This document shows positions 22,101-32,876 of a DNA stretch of 64,000 bases, piece by piece (position 1 is the first letter of the stretch; each line of letters starts with the position of its first letter). The notes under the pieces were generated by a model, which was not told the origin of the DNA, ran no database searches, and saw nothing but the letters and a program-made list of their open reading frames with translations. The position numbers were made by a program, and so were the translations under genes. The stretch comes from Gerris lacustris (taxonomy: Eukaryota > Arthropoda > Insecta > Hemiptera > Gerridae), in the NCBI GenBank assembly GCA_951217055.1, contig OX578285.1, forward strand, positions 48,610,024 through 48,674,023, written 5' to 3'.

Positions 22101-22678
22101 GTGAGAAAATCAAACGCACAGGATTTCGATTGCAAAGACATCTGCTTCGGCGTGAAACCGGGAAATAAAATTCAAAATAATTTTTTCACCAATACAATAG
22201 ACAAATTACAGAAAGAGGAACAAAATAATATAATTTATCAGATCCCTTGTAACGATTCTGTTATTATACATAGGGCATTCCCAACAATCATTAGAAAACA
22301 GGATAAAGCAAAGGACATAAAGCAAATATAAAAACTTTTGAAAATAAAACCAAAAAATGTAAAAATATTAGTGATTTAACAAATTGTAATACAGAAGAAA
22401 TTGAATCTAGTAAGAAGAATAATAATACCACTGCTCTTGTAGATCACATAAAGCTCAGTGGTCATAACATGAATTTTGAAAATACAAGAATTCTGAACAC
22501 TGAAAATAACAAATTTAAAAGGTTGTTAATGGAGGCAGCACATATAGCTCTAGAATATAAAACAATGAATTACAAAACAGACTCCAAAGATTTTAACAAA
22601 TATTACATGTCAAATTTAGATAATATAAGACCGACTTTTCAAACCAGCAAAAACAATAATCCTTGTCAAAATACCTAA
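22101..22678 (+). pseudogene. GIY-YIG endonuclease relic of the Penelope-like element
   Basis: Two frames, 22101-22331 and one continuing to 22678, together show the C-terminal endonuclease region of Penelope-like polyproteins: NNIIYQIPCND (the start of the GIY-YIG fold), then TALVDHIKLSGHNMNFEN, then a Glu helix (RLLMEAAHIALE) and NYKTDSKDFNKYY. A frameshift near 22320-22335 separates them. The expected YIG triplet after PCND is not preserved (it reads VIIHRAF), so the nuclease is decayed. Upstream reverse transcriptase domains are absent, consistent with a 5'-truncated copy. Confidence 0.8.
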
Positions 22679-23252
22679 ATTTCTCTTTTATAAATATAAA
22701 TTTACACAAATGATAATCAGAAAATAATTTAATTAATAATAATAAATATAATATGTATAAAATAATTATGAAAACTGGATAATAAATTAGCCAGGTTTGT
22801 TTACTATTAATAATTTAAAATTTTATAGAAATTTTCTTCAAATAATAGAAGTTAGATAATAAGTATAATATTAATGTATTATGAAGCTTAGTATCCATAT
22901 TTAAATGTATGATATATATTCTTATCACTCTTATCATTCTTATCAGTTTGATTATATTATAATAGACAAAGATTCTCACGAGAATTTTAGCTGTAATATT
23001 ACTGAATTAAGGAGAAATGTGTTAAAAATGTTAACTAGAACTGTGATTAAATGATGTAATACCTGGATTAAATGAAAAATTTGTAAATAGGTATGCATTA
23101 TCATTATAATTATATAGAATAAAAAAAGTAAATTATCATATTGTAGAAAATTTTGTAAAAATTAACAGATTTTAAGATTGTTAAGTAATTTGATATTACT
23201 AGTAAGGCTTTTGTAAGATGTAATTATTAATTAAATTGTAATTGTTGTTTTA

Positions 23253-23294
23253 GCTTGATAATGACCCAAAGGGGTTGAAATATAGCGAAATGTT
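23253..23294 (+). ncRNA. Decayed hammerhead-like motif in the right arm
   Basis: CTTGATAATG, a degraded form of CUGANGA, is followed by ACCC-AAAG-GGGT, then TGAAATATAGCGAAATGTT. After the GAA, AUAU and AUGU can pair around AGCGAA to make a stem III, leaving a U at the cleavage position. Hammerhead motifs in the terminal repeats of Penelope-like elements are established knowledge. The core here has an insertion, so it is probably inactive. Confidence 0.4.
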
Positions 23295-23379
23295 CTACAT
23301 GTTTAAACTTTAATTTTTAAACGAAAATATATCGTATCCAAAAGACCAAGTTAAGGAGAAATCCACAGTTCACAAAAAA

Positions 23380-23770
23380 AACTTTTTATTTTAGCCGTCC
23401 ACCATATTGGCCGCCATCTTGAAAATATGAAGTGAGATATTTTATTAGTTACATATTCTTTTCCTTCTCTTAAAGACCTTTAAAACCATGTATAACACAA
23501 TTATGTTGACTGAAACTTTTTATTTTAGCCGTCCGCCATGTTGGCCACCATCTTGGAAATGTTTAGTGTGCAATTTCCAAAAACTATAAAGTTCTCACAA
23601 ATGCTGAGATGCATCTATGTGCCGAATTTCGTTTAAATCGATCAATTTTTGCTCCAGTTATCGTTGGACAAACAAACACACAAACACACAAATTTTTCAA
23701 AGCCCAAGTCTCTGATATAGAGAACTGACTGGGCTCGTTCAATGAGGTCGGTTACAGTAAAGGCGTTATT
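23380..23770 (-). repeat. Dispersed repeat, right part after the Penelope-like element
   Basis: Continues the units seen at 20740-21200 (GCCGCCATCTTGAAAATATG, GTATAACACA, ACTTTTTATTTTAGCCGTCC) and ends with a block containing TTCGTTTAAATCGATCAATT and GAGAACTGACTGGGCTCG. The same terminal block appears on the plus strand from 30318 (GAACGAGCGTAGTGAGTTC). Confidence 0.7.
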
Positions 23771-23878
23771 GCGCGATGTCTTGTCTTGTGGTCAATCACT
23801 GTGTTAGAGCATAAATAATATGTCGCAGATATTACAAGTGCACATTGATTAATATATTTATGTTTTTTGTATAATAAC

Positions 23879-25028
23879 CAGGGTCGGCGCAAGAGGTTTT
23901 GGCGCCCAAGGCAAAACTATTATAAGGCACCCCCATCCCCCATCATTCTTAGCCAACGCGATAAGTAGATTCAGCCATTTAATTTTAGGAAATATACGAA
24001 CAAAACAAATAAAACACAATTTATCCAAAATTATTATTTTATCACTGCTACATGTGAATAACTTGCTAACTCCTGTTCAATTGAAATAGTTGACAGTCCT
24101 ACTAATCTCTCTTCTGTCATACATGACCCCAGCCCAAAGGGGGGTCCGGGGGGCCTCCATCGGAAAATGTTAGAAAATTAGGTTGAAAATGGTGAATTTT
24201 GGACCATTTTTAGAGTTTTTTCAGCTAAAAAATGAAATCATCTAAAGGCCCCCCCCCTCCCCCCCATACACGGACCATGTATGGAGCTGTTTGATGTTTG
24301 CGCAAACATGAGGTTTGACATGTATGACCAAAATTTGCCCGACATCATGTTTGCGCAGAATGTTTGATCGTGTATGGGAGCCTTAAAAGTTTGTTTAAAA
24401 TTGTTTCTGCAGAGGTTTTGAAACATTTATTAACTAAATCGGTTTTTAGACAAAAAAAATTATTTAAAAATATTATATTATTATAACGCTATACAATGCT
24501 ATTAATTCTTCCTGATTCATTATGAAATACCTTCACAACGTGCTATACAGCAACTGAACTAGGGGATACACACTCAACTGAGTATATAAACAAACAACCA
24601 TTAAAGTATGCAAATAAACAATCACAACATAGTTTAATGTTTGTATCCCACATAAACATGTAAGTGAGAATCCCAGTTTTAAGTGTTATTATCAACTTGA
24701 CTATTGCTCCATAAACAATAATAATATATTACCAAAATAATTATATTATTAGTTTTAAATGGGTATGAAAAATAATAAAACATAAGAAATGTTCAACCGT
24801 ATTTTATTCAATTGATTTTTTTCGTAATATTGTTGTATTTGGGGAGGGGGGGATTTCTCCCTTCTCTCCCCATGGATCCGCCACTGAGATCTCTCCTAAT
24901 TTAAGTTATTCGTCTATCTTTCTTTGTAAAAATATTGACTTTTTGGTGGGCAAGTATCTTGCGGCGCCCCTCAGGCCCTAGCGCCCTAGGCGGTTGCCTA
25001 GTTCGCCTATACGGTTGCGCCGGCCCTG
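23879..25028. mobile_element. hAT-type non-autonomous element, perfect 8-bp target duplication
   Basis: The element starts CAGGGTCGGCGCAA and ends TTGCGCCGGCCCTG, 14-bp inverted repeats with one mismatch. It is flanked by ATAATAAC on both sides (23871-23878 and 25029-25036). CAGGG ends with 8-bp duplications are hAT hallmarks. There is no transposase. The inside is composite: a poly-C and palindrome block at 24250-24370 contains the perfect 16-mer ATGTTTGCGCAAACAT at 24294-24309, and CGCCACTGAG at 24880-24889 looks like the end of another MITE. Confidence 0.93.
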
Positions 25029-25073
25029 ATAATAACTTAACTAATTAACTGTGGTGGAAAAGAGTGAGTTTGG

Positions 25074-25418
25074 TTGAAGGCAACAAATAAGTGTGTGCGC
25101 ATGTGCGCATTGTTTACATCCAAAATTAACCTAATCTTACATTCTACCGACGGTCACTCTCTGTGCCGTATATGCCGCTTTATTGAGACACGGCTAAGTT
25201 ATTTACCGCAACCGCAACCACTAAAGATCATCAGAACAGAGCAGGAGATACTAATACACGGAGAGAAACAATATAAAATAGAAAACTGGACTCGGCCGCT
25301 GGATTTACAGCATCTCCTGCTGCCTCATAGCGCTACCGCTGAGTCGCCCTACAAAACTTCTAACCACGTAACAACTATCTCACCTTATTTATTATTATTT
25401 TCACCACTTTATATTTAA
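25074..25418 (+). other. GC-richer open frame, unrecognised
   Basis: A 114-codon open stretch begins at a non-ATG codon just right of the hAT element and is richer in GC than its neighbours. It has a C-R-I-C-R-F cluster but no recognisable domain and ends in a low-complexity Leu/Phe/Tyr tail. It may be a fragment of a decayed transposon or a chance frame. Confidence 0.2.
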
Positions 25419-25525
25419 AAAAAAAATATGTTAACCACTTAAATGTTAAAAGTAAAAATATTCAAAAGAAATATTGTTATATTAGACAATTTTAAGTCGA
25501 ATGTGAACAAATATCAAGGTTCGTT

Positions 25526-25751
25526 GGTACTTCTTTAGATTGTTACTCCCCTACATTGCTTTAGAACATAAATGACTAACTAAATAGCTATTAAGACAAA
25601 AGGATGTTTAGTCTAACAAGGATAAAGGAATATCACACTTCTGTTTGTATAAGGGGAGTGACAGTCTAAAGAAGAGCATTCCGTACACCTTCTTTAGATT
25701 GTTACTCCCCTCAATATTTATTTAAGGTGAGTAACAGTCTAAAGAAGTGCC
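25526..25751. mobile_element. GG-ended MITE, copy B
   Basis: Same ends as copy A (GGTACTTCTTTAGATTG and CAGTCTAAAGAAGTGCC), the same large-hairpin then small-hairpin order, and the spacer GAGCATTCCGTACACC. Flanks are GGTTCGTT (25518-25525) and GGTTTGTT (25752-25759), an 8-bp duplication with one later change. Confidence 0.9.
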
Positions 25752-25759
25752 GGTTTGTT

Positions 25760-28360
25760 TAAAATATCTCTTTTTAATGTGTGTAACAAGTTTGTTGTTT
25801 TGTTATTTTACAGAATTAATTATGTATTTAAGCTGGTTTATTACGCAGTGTATAAGTGATAATTTAATTAGTTATATGAGCTATTTATTCAGGTTGAATT
25901 ATATTGATATGTATAAAGTTACTATGTTGCATTAGTATTATTTATCCAAGTTCAATTATATTGTTGGTATGTTGTATAATTAAATTTTATGAACATGTTA
26001 TAGGACTGAATTAACATTGTAATTTAATAATACATAATGAACAAGTTTTGTATACTTTAAATTGTCTCTGTAGCTTTACTTGTTAGTGTTGCGTGCTCAA
26101 GTCGTAATTTCAATATGTTAAATAGATAATATTTATGTATACTTTTTTGGGCTGTTCAAAAATGTTGATGTACACGCTTGAAAAGTGTGCGTAGCGAAGA
26201 CAAAAATTGTTAAACTTGCGCATTGCACTGGAGGAGCGTAGGAGCGGGTAAGTTATTGATTATTAGTAGAAGCCAGCTGTACAAGGGAGTGGAGTATAGC
26301 AGGGACCCCTAGCCGGGATCGACATGCTCTCATAAAGCTCTCCTTTTCGTCTTTCGTACCCCACTTTAATACAAAACCGTACTTTTATTATTAATCTACA
26401 AGTTACAAAATTAAAAAAAAAAAAATAATAAAAAATACTTTTAAAGAAATTCGTACAAAAAAAAAACCCAAAATTATATTAATATTTTAAAGAACAAAAC
26501 AAAACAAAACAAACAATCATACAAAATAAATATATATTCGAGTTAAAAGTGAATAAATAGAAATCCACGTGTACAACATAAATATTTACCTATTTTTTTG
26601 TAAAATCTCATTAAAATTACGGGTAAACCAAACTTAATACTAATATAGAGAAAAGAAAATAATAAGAAAAGGCCTAAAACCTAACTTAGTGTTATTACTT
26701 TGCCTTTTAGCAGAAAAATAATAATAAAACACGACAAAGTTAATATTTAACAACAACTCCCGGTTCAATTTTTAAAACATCGCTTTAAATATTATTAAAA
26801 AACCTCTGATACAAATTACAAAACGGGCTTTAATATACAACTTAGAAATATTTAAGAAAAGTAAGTAAAAAAAAAAATTATATTTAACATATAAAATATA
26901 TATTCGTAAGAAACTTGTATTTTCTAATATAATATTACACGAAAAATAACAATAAATAAAGGAATATATTAATAGTGAGATTATATTATAAATTATATAT
27001 TATAAACAAAGACGTATTTTTCCCTCTCTAATTATATAGAATCTTTTACATTTTCCCGCGTGTTTTATCAATTTTCCCACCAAAATTTATTATTAGAAGT
27101 ATAAGAAGTTGATTTGGATCTCTCTCAACTCGACTCCACTACTAGAACAACAGGTAAATCTTTCATTGTTTATCTTTTATTTATATATTTTTTATTTATG
27201 TGTTTTTCGACCCTTTTCACTATCCTTTTTTACATACATAAAAGTCGCGTTACATTACTATAAGAAAAACTATATATATATATATTTTGTGGATTTTATT
27301 TGTTTTATTTCACAATCCACAAAAACTGTAGAATGTTCCATTTTCATTTGTACATAACTATAATTTTTCAAACAATTTCTGTGATATACATTTATATGTT
27401 AAAAATAAAAATAAGATAATATTTAACAAATGTTTACAAGTAAATGGATCATTTTTAACCAAATGAATATAATTAAGAACAAAATGTTTTCATTTGTTGG
27501 TTCTTAATAACAAAACAATATTCTGCACATTTTTACATTTAATACATATCAATTATAAATAACAAATTGGTATATTTTATTATTGCTAAAATATAAAGCA
27601 TTTTTATAACATTCTGACAAAAATATTTATTTTCATTTTTTAAAGTTTAAACATGTTGACTCTTTTATTTGTATCTTAATTGGTTTTTGTGGTTTTTGTC
27701 CAATAACTTGTTGGACAAAACTGTTACGAATTGTTTTTTTTTTTCAATTCTAAAAGTTTTGTTATTTATTCAAATAAATTTTATTTCTGCTTTTGTTCGT
27801 TACTTCTCTATTGAAAAGGAATAGAAAAGACTTTTTAATGAAACCCTTTTTACGAATATATATATATATATATAGATATATATATATAGCTTTTAATGAT
27901 ACAACAAATACCCATTATTAAATTAGTTAACCTAACCCACTGCTTAGCTTATACAACTATGTGACAGTAAACACACAATGCAATATTTTAGTTGTTACAA
28001 TAAACAAAAATGGAACCTTTAAATGATTAACTTATTCTTTATAGCTTTTTTTTATTTTTATATAGTTTTTTTTTTATATAATTTATTATTTATATAATTT
28101 TTCAATATACTATTGTGATAATAAAAATTGGCTCGAATAAAACTATTAATAATTGTTTTTTTTTTTTTTGTTTTTTTTTTAATGTGTTTATTATTATGAA
28201 TGTTTGTTTATATATTTGTAATACACTATTACACAAAAACAAACTATTAACACACCACATGTTTAATCTGTTACAATAAAACAAAAATGTAAAACGTTTG
28301 ATGAAACAGTTCAGTGTTTTTGCACATTTGTATGGTTTTGTTGAACTCTTTTATATTCAC
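25760..28360. other. Long AT-rich interval without a gene
   Basis: Mostly A/T with poly-A and poly-T runs, an AAAAC tract near 26490-26510, and interrupted (TA)n near 27857-27890. A GC-richer patch at 26270-26370 (GGGACCCCTAGCCGGGATCG) has no frame. Open frames here (25747-25935, 27109-27357 plus; 28102-28284 minus) are low complexity and unrecognised. Confidence 0.5.
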
Positions 28361-28728
28361 ACTTCATCATGATTTTAATTGAAATAACCTGTTGTTGGTT
28401 GTATTCGAGTAAGTATTGGTTCTGCTGGTTTTGGTGTTGATGATTTTGGACTTGGAATGAATATTTGAGTGAACACTATGAACACTACGAAGGATCTATA
28501 CGGAGGTAGAACCAGTGTTCATTACTCCCCCCTCCCTCGTTTCAAAACAGTTGGCTTTCACCCACATGTTTGACATGGATTATATTTGACCTGCATTTCT
28601 TTATTGTTTATCGGGTTCCAACCTACCCTACAACTACATCTATTGTCTCACTCACATCCACAAACTTAATTCATTTGTATCATTTCAATATTATAATCAA
28701 AGATATACTTATTATTATCAGTAACACT
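28361..28728. other. Mixed-composition interval, unrecognised
   Basis: On the minus strand 28370-28500 reads as a proline- and threonine-rich peptide over about 45 codons, but there is no start, splice context or domain. The region right of it is T-rich and featureless until the tandem array at 28729. Confidence 0.3.
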
Positions 28729-28930
28729 CACTCATCTCGATATCTCTGGAACCACATGACCTCATCTCGACACTATTTTGATATCTCTGGAACCACATTA
28801 CCTCATCTCGACATTCATCTCGATATCTCAGGAACCACATGACCTCATCTCGACACTATTTTGATATCTCTGGAACCACATTACCTCATCTCGACACTCA
28901 TCTCGATATCTCAGGAACCACATGACCTAT
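28729..28930 (+). repeat. Tandem repeat, 41-42-bp unit in an 83-bp dimer
   Basis: TATCTC(T/A)GGAACCACAT recurs at 28741, 28782, 28824, 28865 and 28907. Alternate units share variants (CTCAGG after CTCATCTCG, TTTTGATATCTCTGG in the others), giving an 83-bp higher-order period. The open frame across it reflects the repeat. Confidence 0.9.
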
Positions 28931-28959
28931 AGCCATACAATTTTGTATACAGGCTCCTA

Positions 28960-29320
28960 TAGGATTGCTAAGAAATCTTTATACGATGCCACATTTTGAT
29001 TTAGATGGTGGCCATTTATACGACATTACGATATTTCCACAACCGATTGCACTAAACCTTATATTCCTTATAATTCGGAAGGTTTTCCTTTTATGGCATA
29101 AACAACTTCTACAAAAGGGTTTTCTAACTGACCATTTTGAATCAATATGGAGTCTACTTGTAAGCAAGATTATACATTGTGATTTCTCCGCAACAGATTG
29201 CACTAGATTCTTGAAATTTCTAATACAGCTTTCTGTTATGACAAAAACAACTCGAGTAAAAAGGTTTTCCAATCGGAAATTTCTATTCAAGTTGGCACCC
29301 GTATACATATTTTAAAACTT
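28960..29320. repeat. Diverged internal duplication, about 170 bp
   Basis: GATATTTCCACAACCGATTG (about 29030) and GATTTCTCCGCAACAGATTG (about 29179) head two related blocks, each ending in a GGTTTTCC context. The overlapping open frames on both strands have no recognisable domain. Probably an old repeat. Confidence 0.45.
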
Positions 29321-29517
29321 GTCCAATAACTAACATAATTATCACCCCTTCTTTGAAACGCTATCATAAAATCTATATAGTATAATAATTCTAAATAATA
29401 GGGATTTTTTGACTTCTTGATCCCTATGGTGGGAAATAAGTGTAAGGAAATTTAGCCCAGATTAACCTTCTGGAGATTGGATTTTAACACTTAGAAAAGG
29501 GTTCCTCTTTAGGGCGT

Positions 29518-29585
29518 ATGAGCAATTTGAGCATATTTATAAAAAAATTTTTTTTTTTTTTTATAAATATGCTCAAATTTCTCAT
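29518..29585. repeat. 68-bp palindrome with poly-A/T centre
   Basis: ATGAGCAATTTGAGCATATT and its complement flank an A7/T14 centre, with a single mismatch in the arms. This is a short fold-back structure with no coding. Confidence 0.92.
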
Positions 29586-29782
29586 AGGGGGGCAAGAAAA
29601 ACTTGTGCTTATCCCGGAATGCTCTTCCAGTGGTCGAAATCAATAATAATTTAGGGATTTTGCAGATTATAATTTATTCATTGGGGATTCTAGAAATAAG
29701 GGAAGAAATCAGTTGTACCAATATATTTTCGGTTTTGTAAAATTATATGAATGCTTTTAATTTAATGTTGTGTGCCTGATTC

Positions 29783-30019
29783 GGCACTTCTTTAGATTGT
29801 TACTCCCCTTATTTAAAAAACTTAGGGGAGTAACATTCTAAAGAAGGTGTACGGAATGTTCTTCTTTAAACTGTTACTCCCCTTATAAAACAGAAGTGTG
29901 ATATTCCTTTGTCCCAAAGTACATTTGACTAAACATTCCTTTTTCTTAATTGTTATTAAGACAAAGTCATTTATATTATAAAAAAAAAATATAGAGGAGT
30001 AACAATCTAAAGAAGTACC
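29783..30019. mobile_element. GG-ended MITE, copy C, perfect 8-bp target duplication
   Basis: Ends GGCACTTCTTTAGATTG and CAATCTAAAGAAGTACC, flanked by CCTGATTC on both sides (29775-29782 and 30020-30027). It is in the opposite orientation to copies A and B: the small hairpin comes first (29783-29847), then the spacer GTGTACGGAATGTTC, then the large hairpin. This is the organisation from which the amplified copy D can be derived. Confidence 0.93.
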
Positions 30020-30120
30020 CCTGATTCTTTGCTTTATGAATTCTTACGAATAAACTATGGAGTTTTGTCAACGTGATTAATATATTTAACAATTTTAAAA
30101 TCCTACTTATTTACTTATAT

Positions 30121-30148
30121 GGGCTACAAATTACAGTATTTGTAGCCC
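30121..30148. repeat. Perfect 10-bp stem hairpin
   Basis: GGGCTACAAA and TTTGTAGCCC flank an 8-nt loop. A partly matching CTACAAAT and ATTTGTAGTA follow immediately, so the whole 30121-30178 stretch is rich in inverted repeats. It resembles a bacterial terminator in shape only; this is not bacterial DNA. Confidence 0.7.
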
Positions 30149-30309
30149 TACAAATAAGGGGCTAGTAGATTTGTAGTATCAATCAAGTTTTTTGTTCTTA
30201 TAAAACATGTCATATTCATAATCACCATCATTTACTCATGTATAAATTCATCCAAGAACCGAAGATGCATCTTAGAAATATATTTAATAAAAAAAATAAA
30301 TTACTAAAT

Positions 30310-30830
30310 AATAACTGAACGAGCGTAGTGAGTTCTTCATTTCAGTGTCTTGTGCTTTTGAAAAGTTTGTGAGTTTGTTTGTCTAACGATATCTGGCGTA
30401 AAAATTGGTCAATTTCAACGAAATGCTGCACACAGTCTCATTGATTAATTCCACTCTAAATATTTTCAAGATGGCAGACGACTATTCAAAAAAATTTTAG
30501 TCAGCATGACTGTTATGTTATATATATTATCAATTTAAAGGTCTTGAAGTGTAGAAAATTAATATGTAGCTATTACTATAAAATGGCCATTCTTTGCCGC
30601 CATTTTGAAAACAAACATGGCGACGGTTTGCAAAAAAAGTTAATTGCCATATTGCATGTCACATATCATTTTAGTCTTTTCAGGTAGATTAAGGCTATGT
30701 AAGTTTTTCCACCAAATCTTTTTTCCCTGGGAGCCATATTGAAAACAAATATGGCCGATTTAAGAGCAACTATTTGTTTTCTATGCGAGTTCTTTATGCA
30801 CCGTTCTTTATCACTAGTTTATTAATTAGT
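30310..30830 (+). repeat. GAGCGTAGTGAGTTCTT family copy
   Basis: Starts with GAACGAGCGTAGTGAGTTC, then TTTGTCTAACGATATCTGGC, then repeated blocks with GCCGCCATTTTGAAAACAAA. It is the opposite-strand relative of 23380-23770. Related plus-strand copies begin near 34110 and 34680, the latter after the 41-bp array. Confidence 0.7.
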
Positions 30831-30834
30831 GTGA

Positions 30835-31022
30835 TACACCCTAACCACGCAGTTACTACTTTGCTACCAAGCATATTCCTCTATAATAATAATATTAATA
30901 AATTGAATCTGTGGGCACGAATGCCCGCAATGTCCTAACCACGCAGCTGCTACCATGCCATCAAGCATATTCCTCTATGATAATAATAATAATATTAAAC
31001 ACTTGATTCTGTGGGCACAGAT
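30835..31022 (+). repeat. Tandem duplication, 93-bp unit, two copies
   Basis: CTAACCACGCAG starts each unit at 30841 and 30934. Each runs through AAGCATATTCCTCTAT and a short ATA-rich tract to CTGTGGGCAC(G/A). The copies differ mainly in the length of the ATA tract. Confidence 0.88.
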
Positions 31023-31379
31023 TTCTCTATAGATATATTTATAAAAATATTATGCTCAGGCCTCTGATCAAGCTTATTTATTTTACACATCAGAATCAGA
31101 ACCAGATATAGCGCTATAAGCCAGCGCCACGTTCTCCCAGGTTGAACAAAGGACCCGCAACGCTCAAGATTTACTTGAGATTAGATTAATTTCAGTTTCG
31201 TTGCTATTGCCAACATGAAATTAGTTAGTTAAAAAAAGGGGGGGGGGAGGGGTCACGCAAAGCGTTGATGTGTTTTGACAAAATGGCATGAAATATTAAT
31301 CACTTTCCACATGTATTGCATATTTTTGTAATCTACTCTTTACTACCTTTCATTTGACACCACTAAAATATCGCGGGAC

Positions 31380-31606
31380 ATGAAATATCCACCATTTTGG
31401 GTTTTAACAGCTGATAATTTTGAGTTTACTATATTTTTTCTGCGTGCGTGTCAAAACGATCTTTATTACTGGAAAGTTTCAGGTTTTTATCTCTTTTGAT
31501 TCAAAAGTTATTGGAACCGTACAGAGTGACAAAAAGACAGACACAGGAACGAAACTATAAGGGTTTCTTTTGTTGGTTTTACCAACAAACCCTACAAAAA
31601 AGCACA
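31380..31606 (+). repeat. Dispersed repeat, second copy at 38960-39175
   Basis: Shares with 38960-39175 the stretches GCGTCAAAACGATCTTTA (GCGTGTCAAAACG here), TTTTATCTCTTTTGATTC, GAACCGTACAGAGTGACA and CGAAACTATAAGGGTTTC. It ends at an inverted GGTTTTACC. The short frames at 31448-31690 and 39006-39266 are the same repeat read through, not genes. Confidence 0.8.
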
Positions 31607-31969
31607 CGGTATGTTTTGCATCTTAGTCCGTGGATATCTTACAGATTCATTTTCACGAGAAATTTTATGATTCAATTTAAGGCCCTATGATATATACATC
31701 CCGTTCAAATACTCCTCTGACCGGCAATGTTATAGCACTCACTCCCTTCTATACCAATATATTATTGAAATACATAACATTTTTATGCTAGGCATCGCTT
31801 GGCTCTATCACTGAAGTGAGCGTAATGCAATAAATATTAGATAGTTAATCATGATGAGTTGATAGTTCAAGAATATGATTGTATTAGAGAGCCGTGTAGT
31901 GGGGAAGAAGGGTTCTTCCACTATTCCTTAACTCCCCTACACGTCCTGGTCATTCCATTTCAACTATTA

Positions 31970-32330
31970 TAAAATGTATCACTTCGCTACACAAAAACTT
32001 ATGGATGTATCAAGTTGAAATTTTACATGCCTGTTTCAATTGTACATTAGACGATGTATATGAAGTTTTATTAAAATCGTTACCTTAGAACGTAAGATAT
32101 CGGTAAAAACGTTTTTTCCCCAATTTTAAACGATTATAGGTCCACTTTAATAGTTTTTAACGATCTTTAACACTTCATAGCGGCGTCGCCGTTGGTTTTA
32201 CTAAAAAATGTTCGTCCCATCAAATAGGTGATGATAAAGGGACATGTATACCATATTTCAGCAAAATCGGTAAACTTTTACTCAAGTTATCGTCGGACAT
32301 AAAAACTTTACTGACAGACAGACAGATAAG
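31970..32330 (+). repeat. GGAACGAAGTTCC family, internal fragment
   Basis: Contains the central markers of the family that dominates 43-62 kb: TTTTACATGCCTGTTTCAAT, AGAACGTAAGATATCGGTAA, CACTTCATAGCGGCG and a CTCAAGTTATCGTC end. Neither terminal block is present, so this is an isolated middle piece. Confidence 0.75.
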
Positions 32331-32870
32331 ATGCATATTTTGTTTATTAAAAATTATAAAAAATGGATTAAATACTACGTTTAATAGCGGTGCTGGGGGT
32401 TATTCTCTTACCGCGTAAATAGCCTAATAATATAAGAGACATTAGCGACATAATTCTCGTAAATAACCATAGTAAAATAAATATCAGGGAAAACTACAGA
32501 ACGACAAATGAGAAAGAACAAGTAAATAAATAAGTATATATTCACGGATTAATAAATTATTGTGAAAGGCCTACATCTAAATTATTACTTTTTATTAAAA
32601 TTCTTTAAGTATATGGCTTGCTATTTTTGAATTTTCCAAATTTAAAAGAGCCGAACTCAGAACATGTAGAATTAAAACTAGATTTGTTTTGTCTAATTGT
32701 AGAACTCGCAATTTCCAGTTTTCTGGATAGATTGAAAAATAATTTCCCTAGTTGTTCATCATGCTTTAGTGAATAATGTGAAATACAAAATTTGTCAGAA
32801 TTGTGGAGGTGGACTTTACCACGACCTTTAATTTGACCTAGCAATTATCCTTTAAGGTCAAACCTGAGTC
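32331..32870. other. Unannotated interval
   Basis: AT-rich, no credible element ends. The minus-strand frame 32605-32844 (79 codons, Ser/Lys/Phe-rich) has no recognisable motif. Confidence 0.4.
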
Positions 32871-32876
32871 GACTTC

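Larger units (their letters stand above)
21210..23364 (+). mobile_element. Penelope-like element with 0.7-kb inverted terminal arms
   Basis: The left arm (21210 to about 21940) is the reverse complement of the right arm (about 22643-23364). The outer ends are GGATTTCTCCTTAACTTGGT and its complement. The right arm begins inside the last codons of the internal reading frame, so the left arm carries an inverted copy of that 3' coding end. A shorter direct copy of part of the right arm (AAATTTGTAAATAGGTAT to GAAAATTTTGTAAAAA) sits at 21955-22035. Partial, inverted and direct end duplications are characteristic of Penelope-like elements. The reverse transcriptase is missing and only a GIY-YIG relic remains. 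Confidence 0.82.

Noticed and set aside
28370..28500. Proline-rich minus-strand peptide that could be a last exon
   Set aside because: No start, splice acceptor, domain or conserved neighbour; composition alone is not enough.
28979..29315. Overlapping frames of over 100 codons on both strands
   Set aside because: Both strands are open at once, there is no recognisable domain and the region is an internally duplicated repeat.
30121..30148. Transcription terminator hairpin
   Set aside because: Bacterial-type terminators do not apply in this context. It is one of many AT-flanked inverted repeats.
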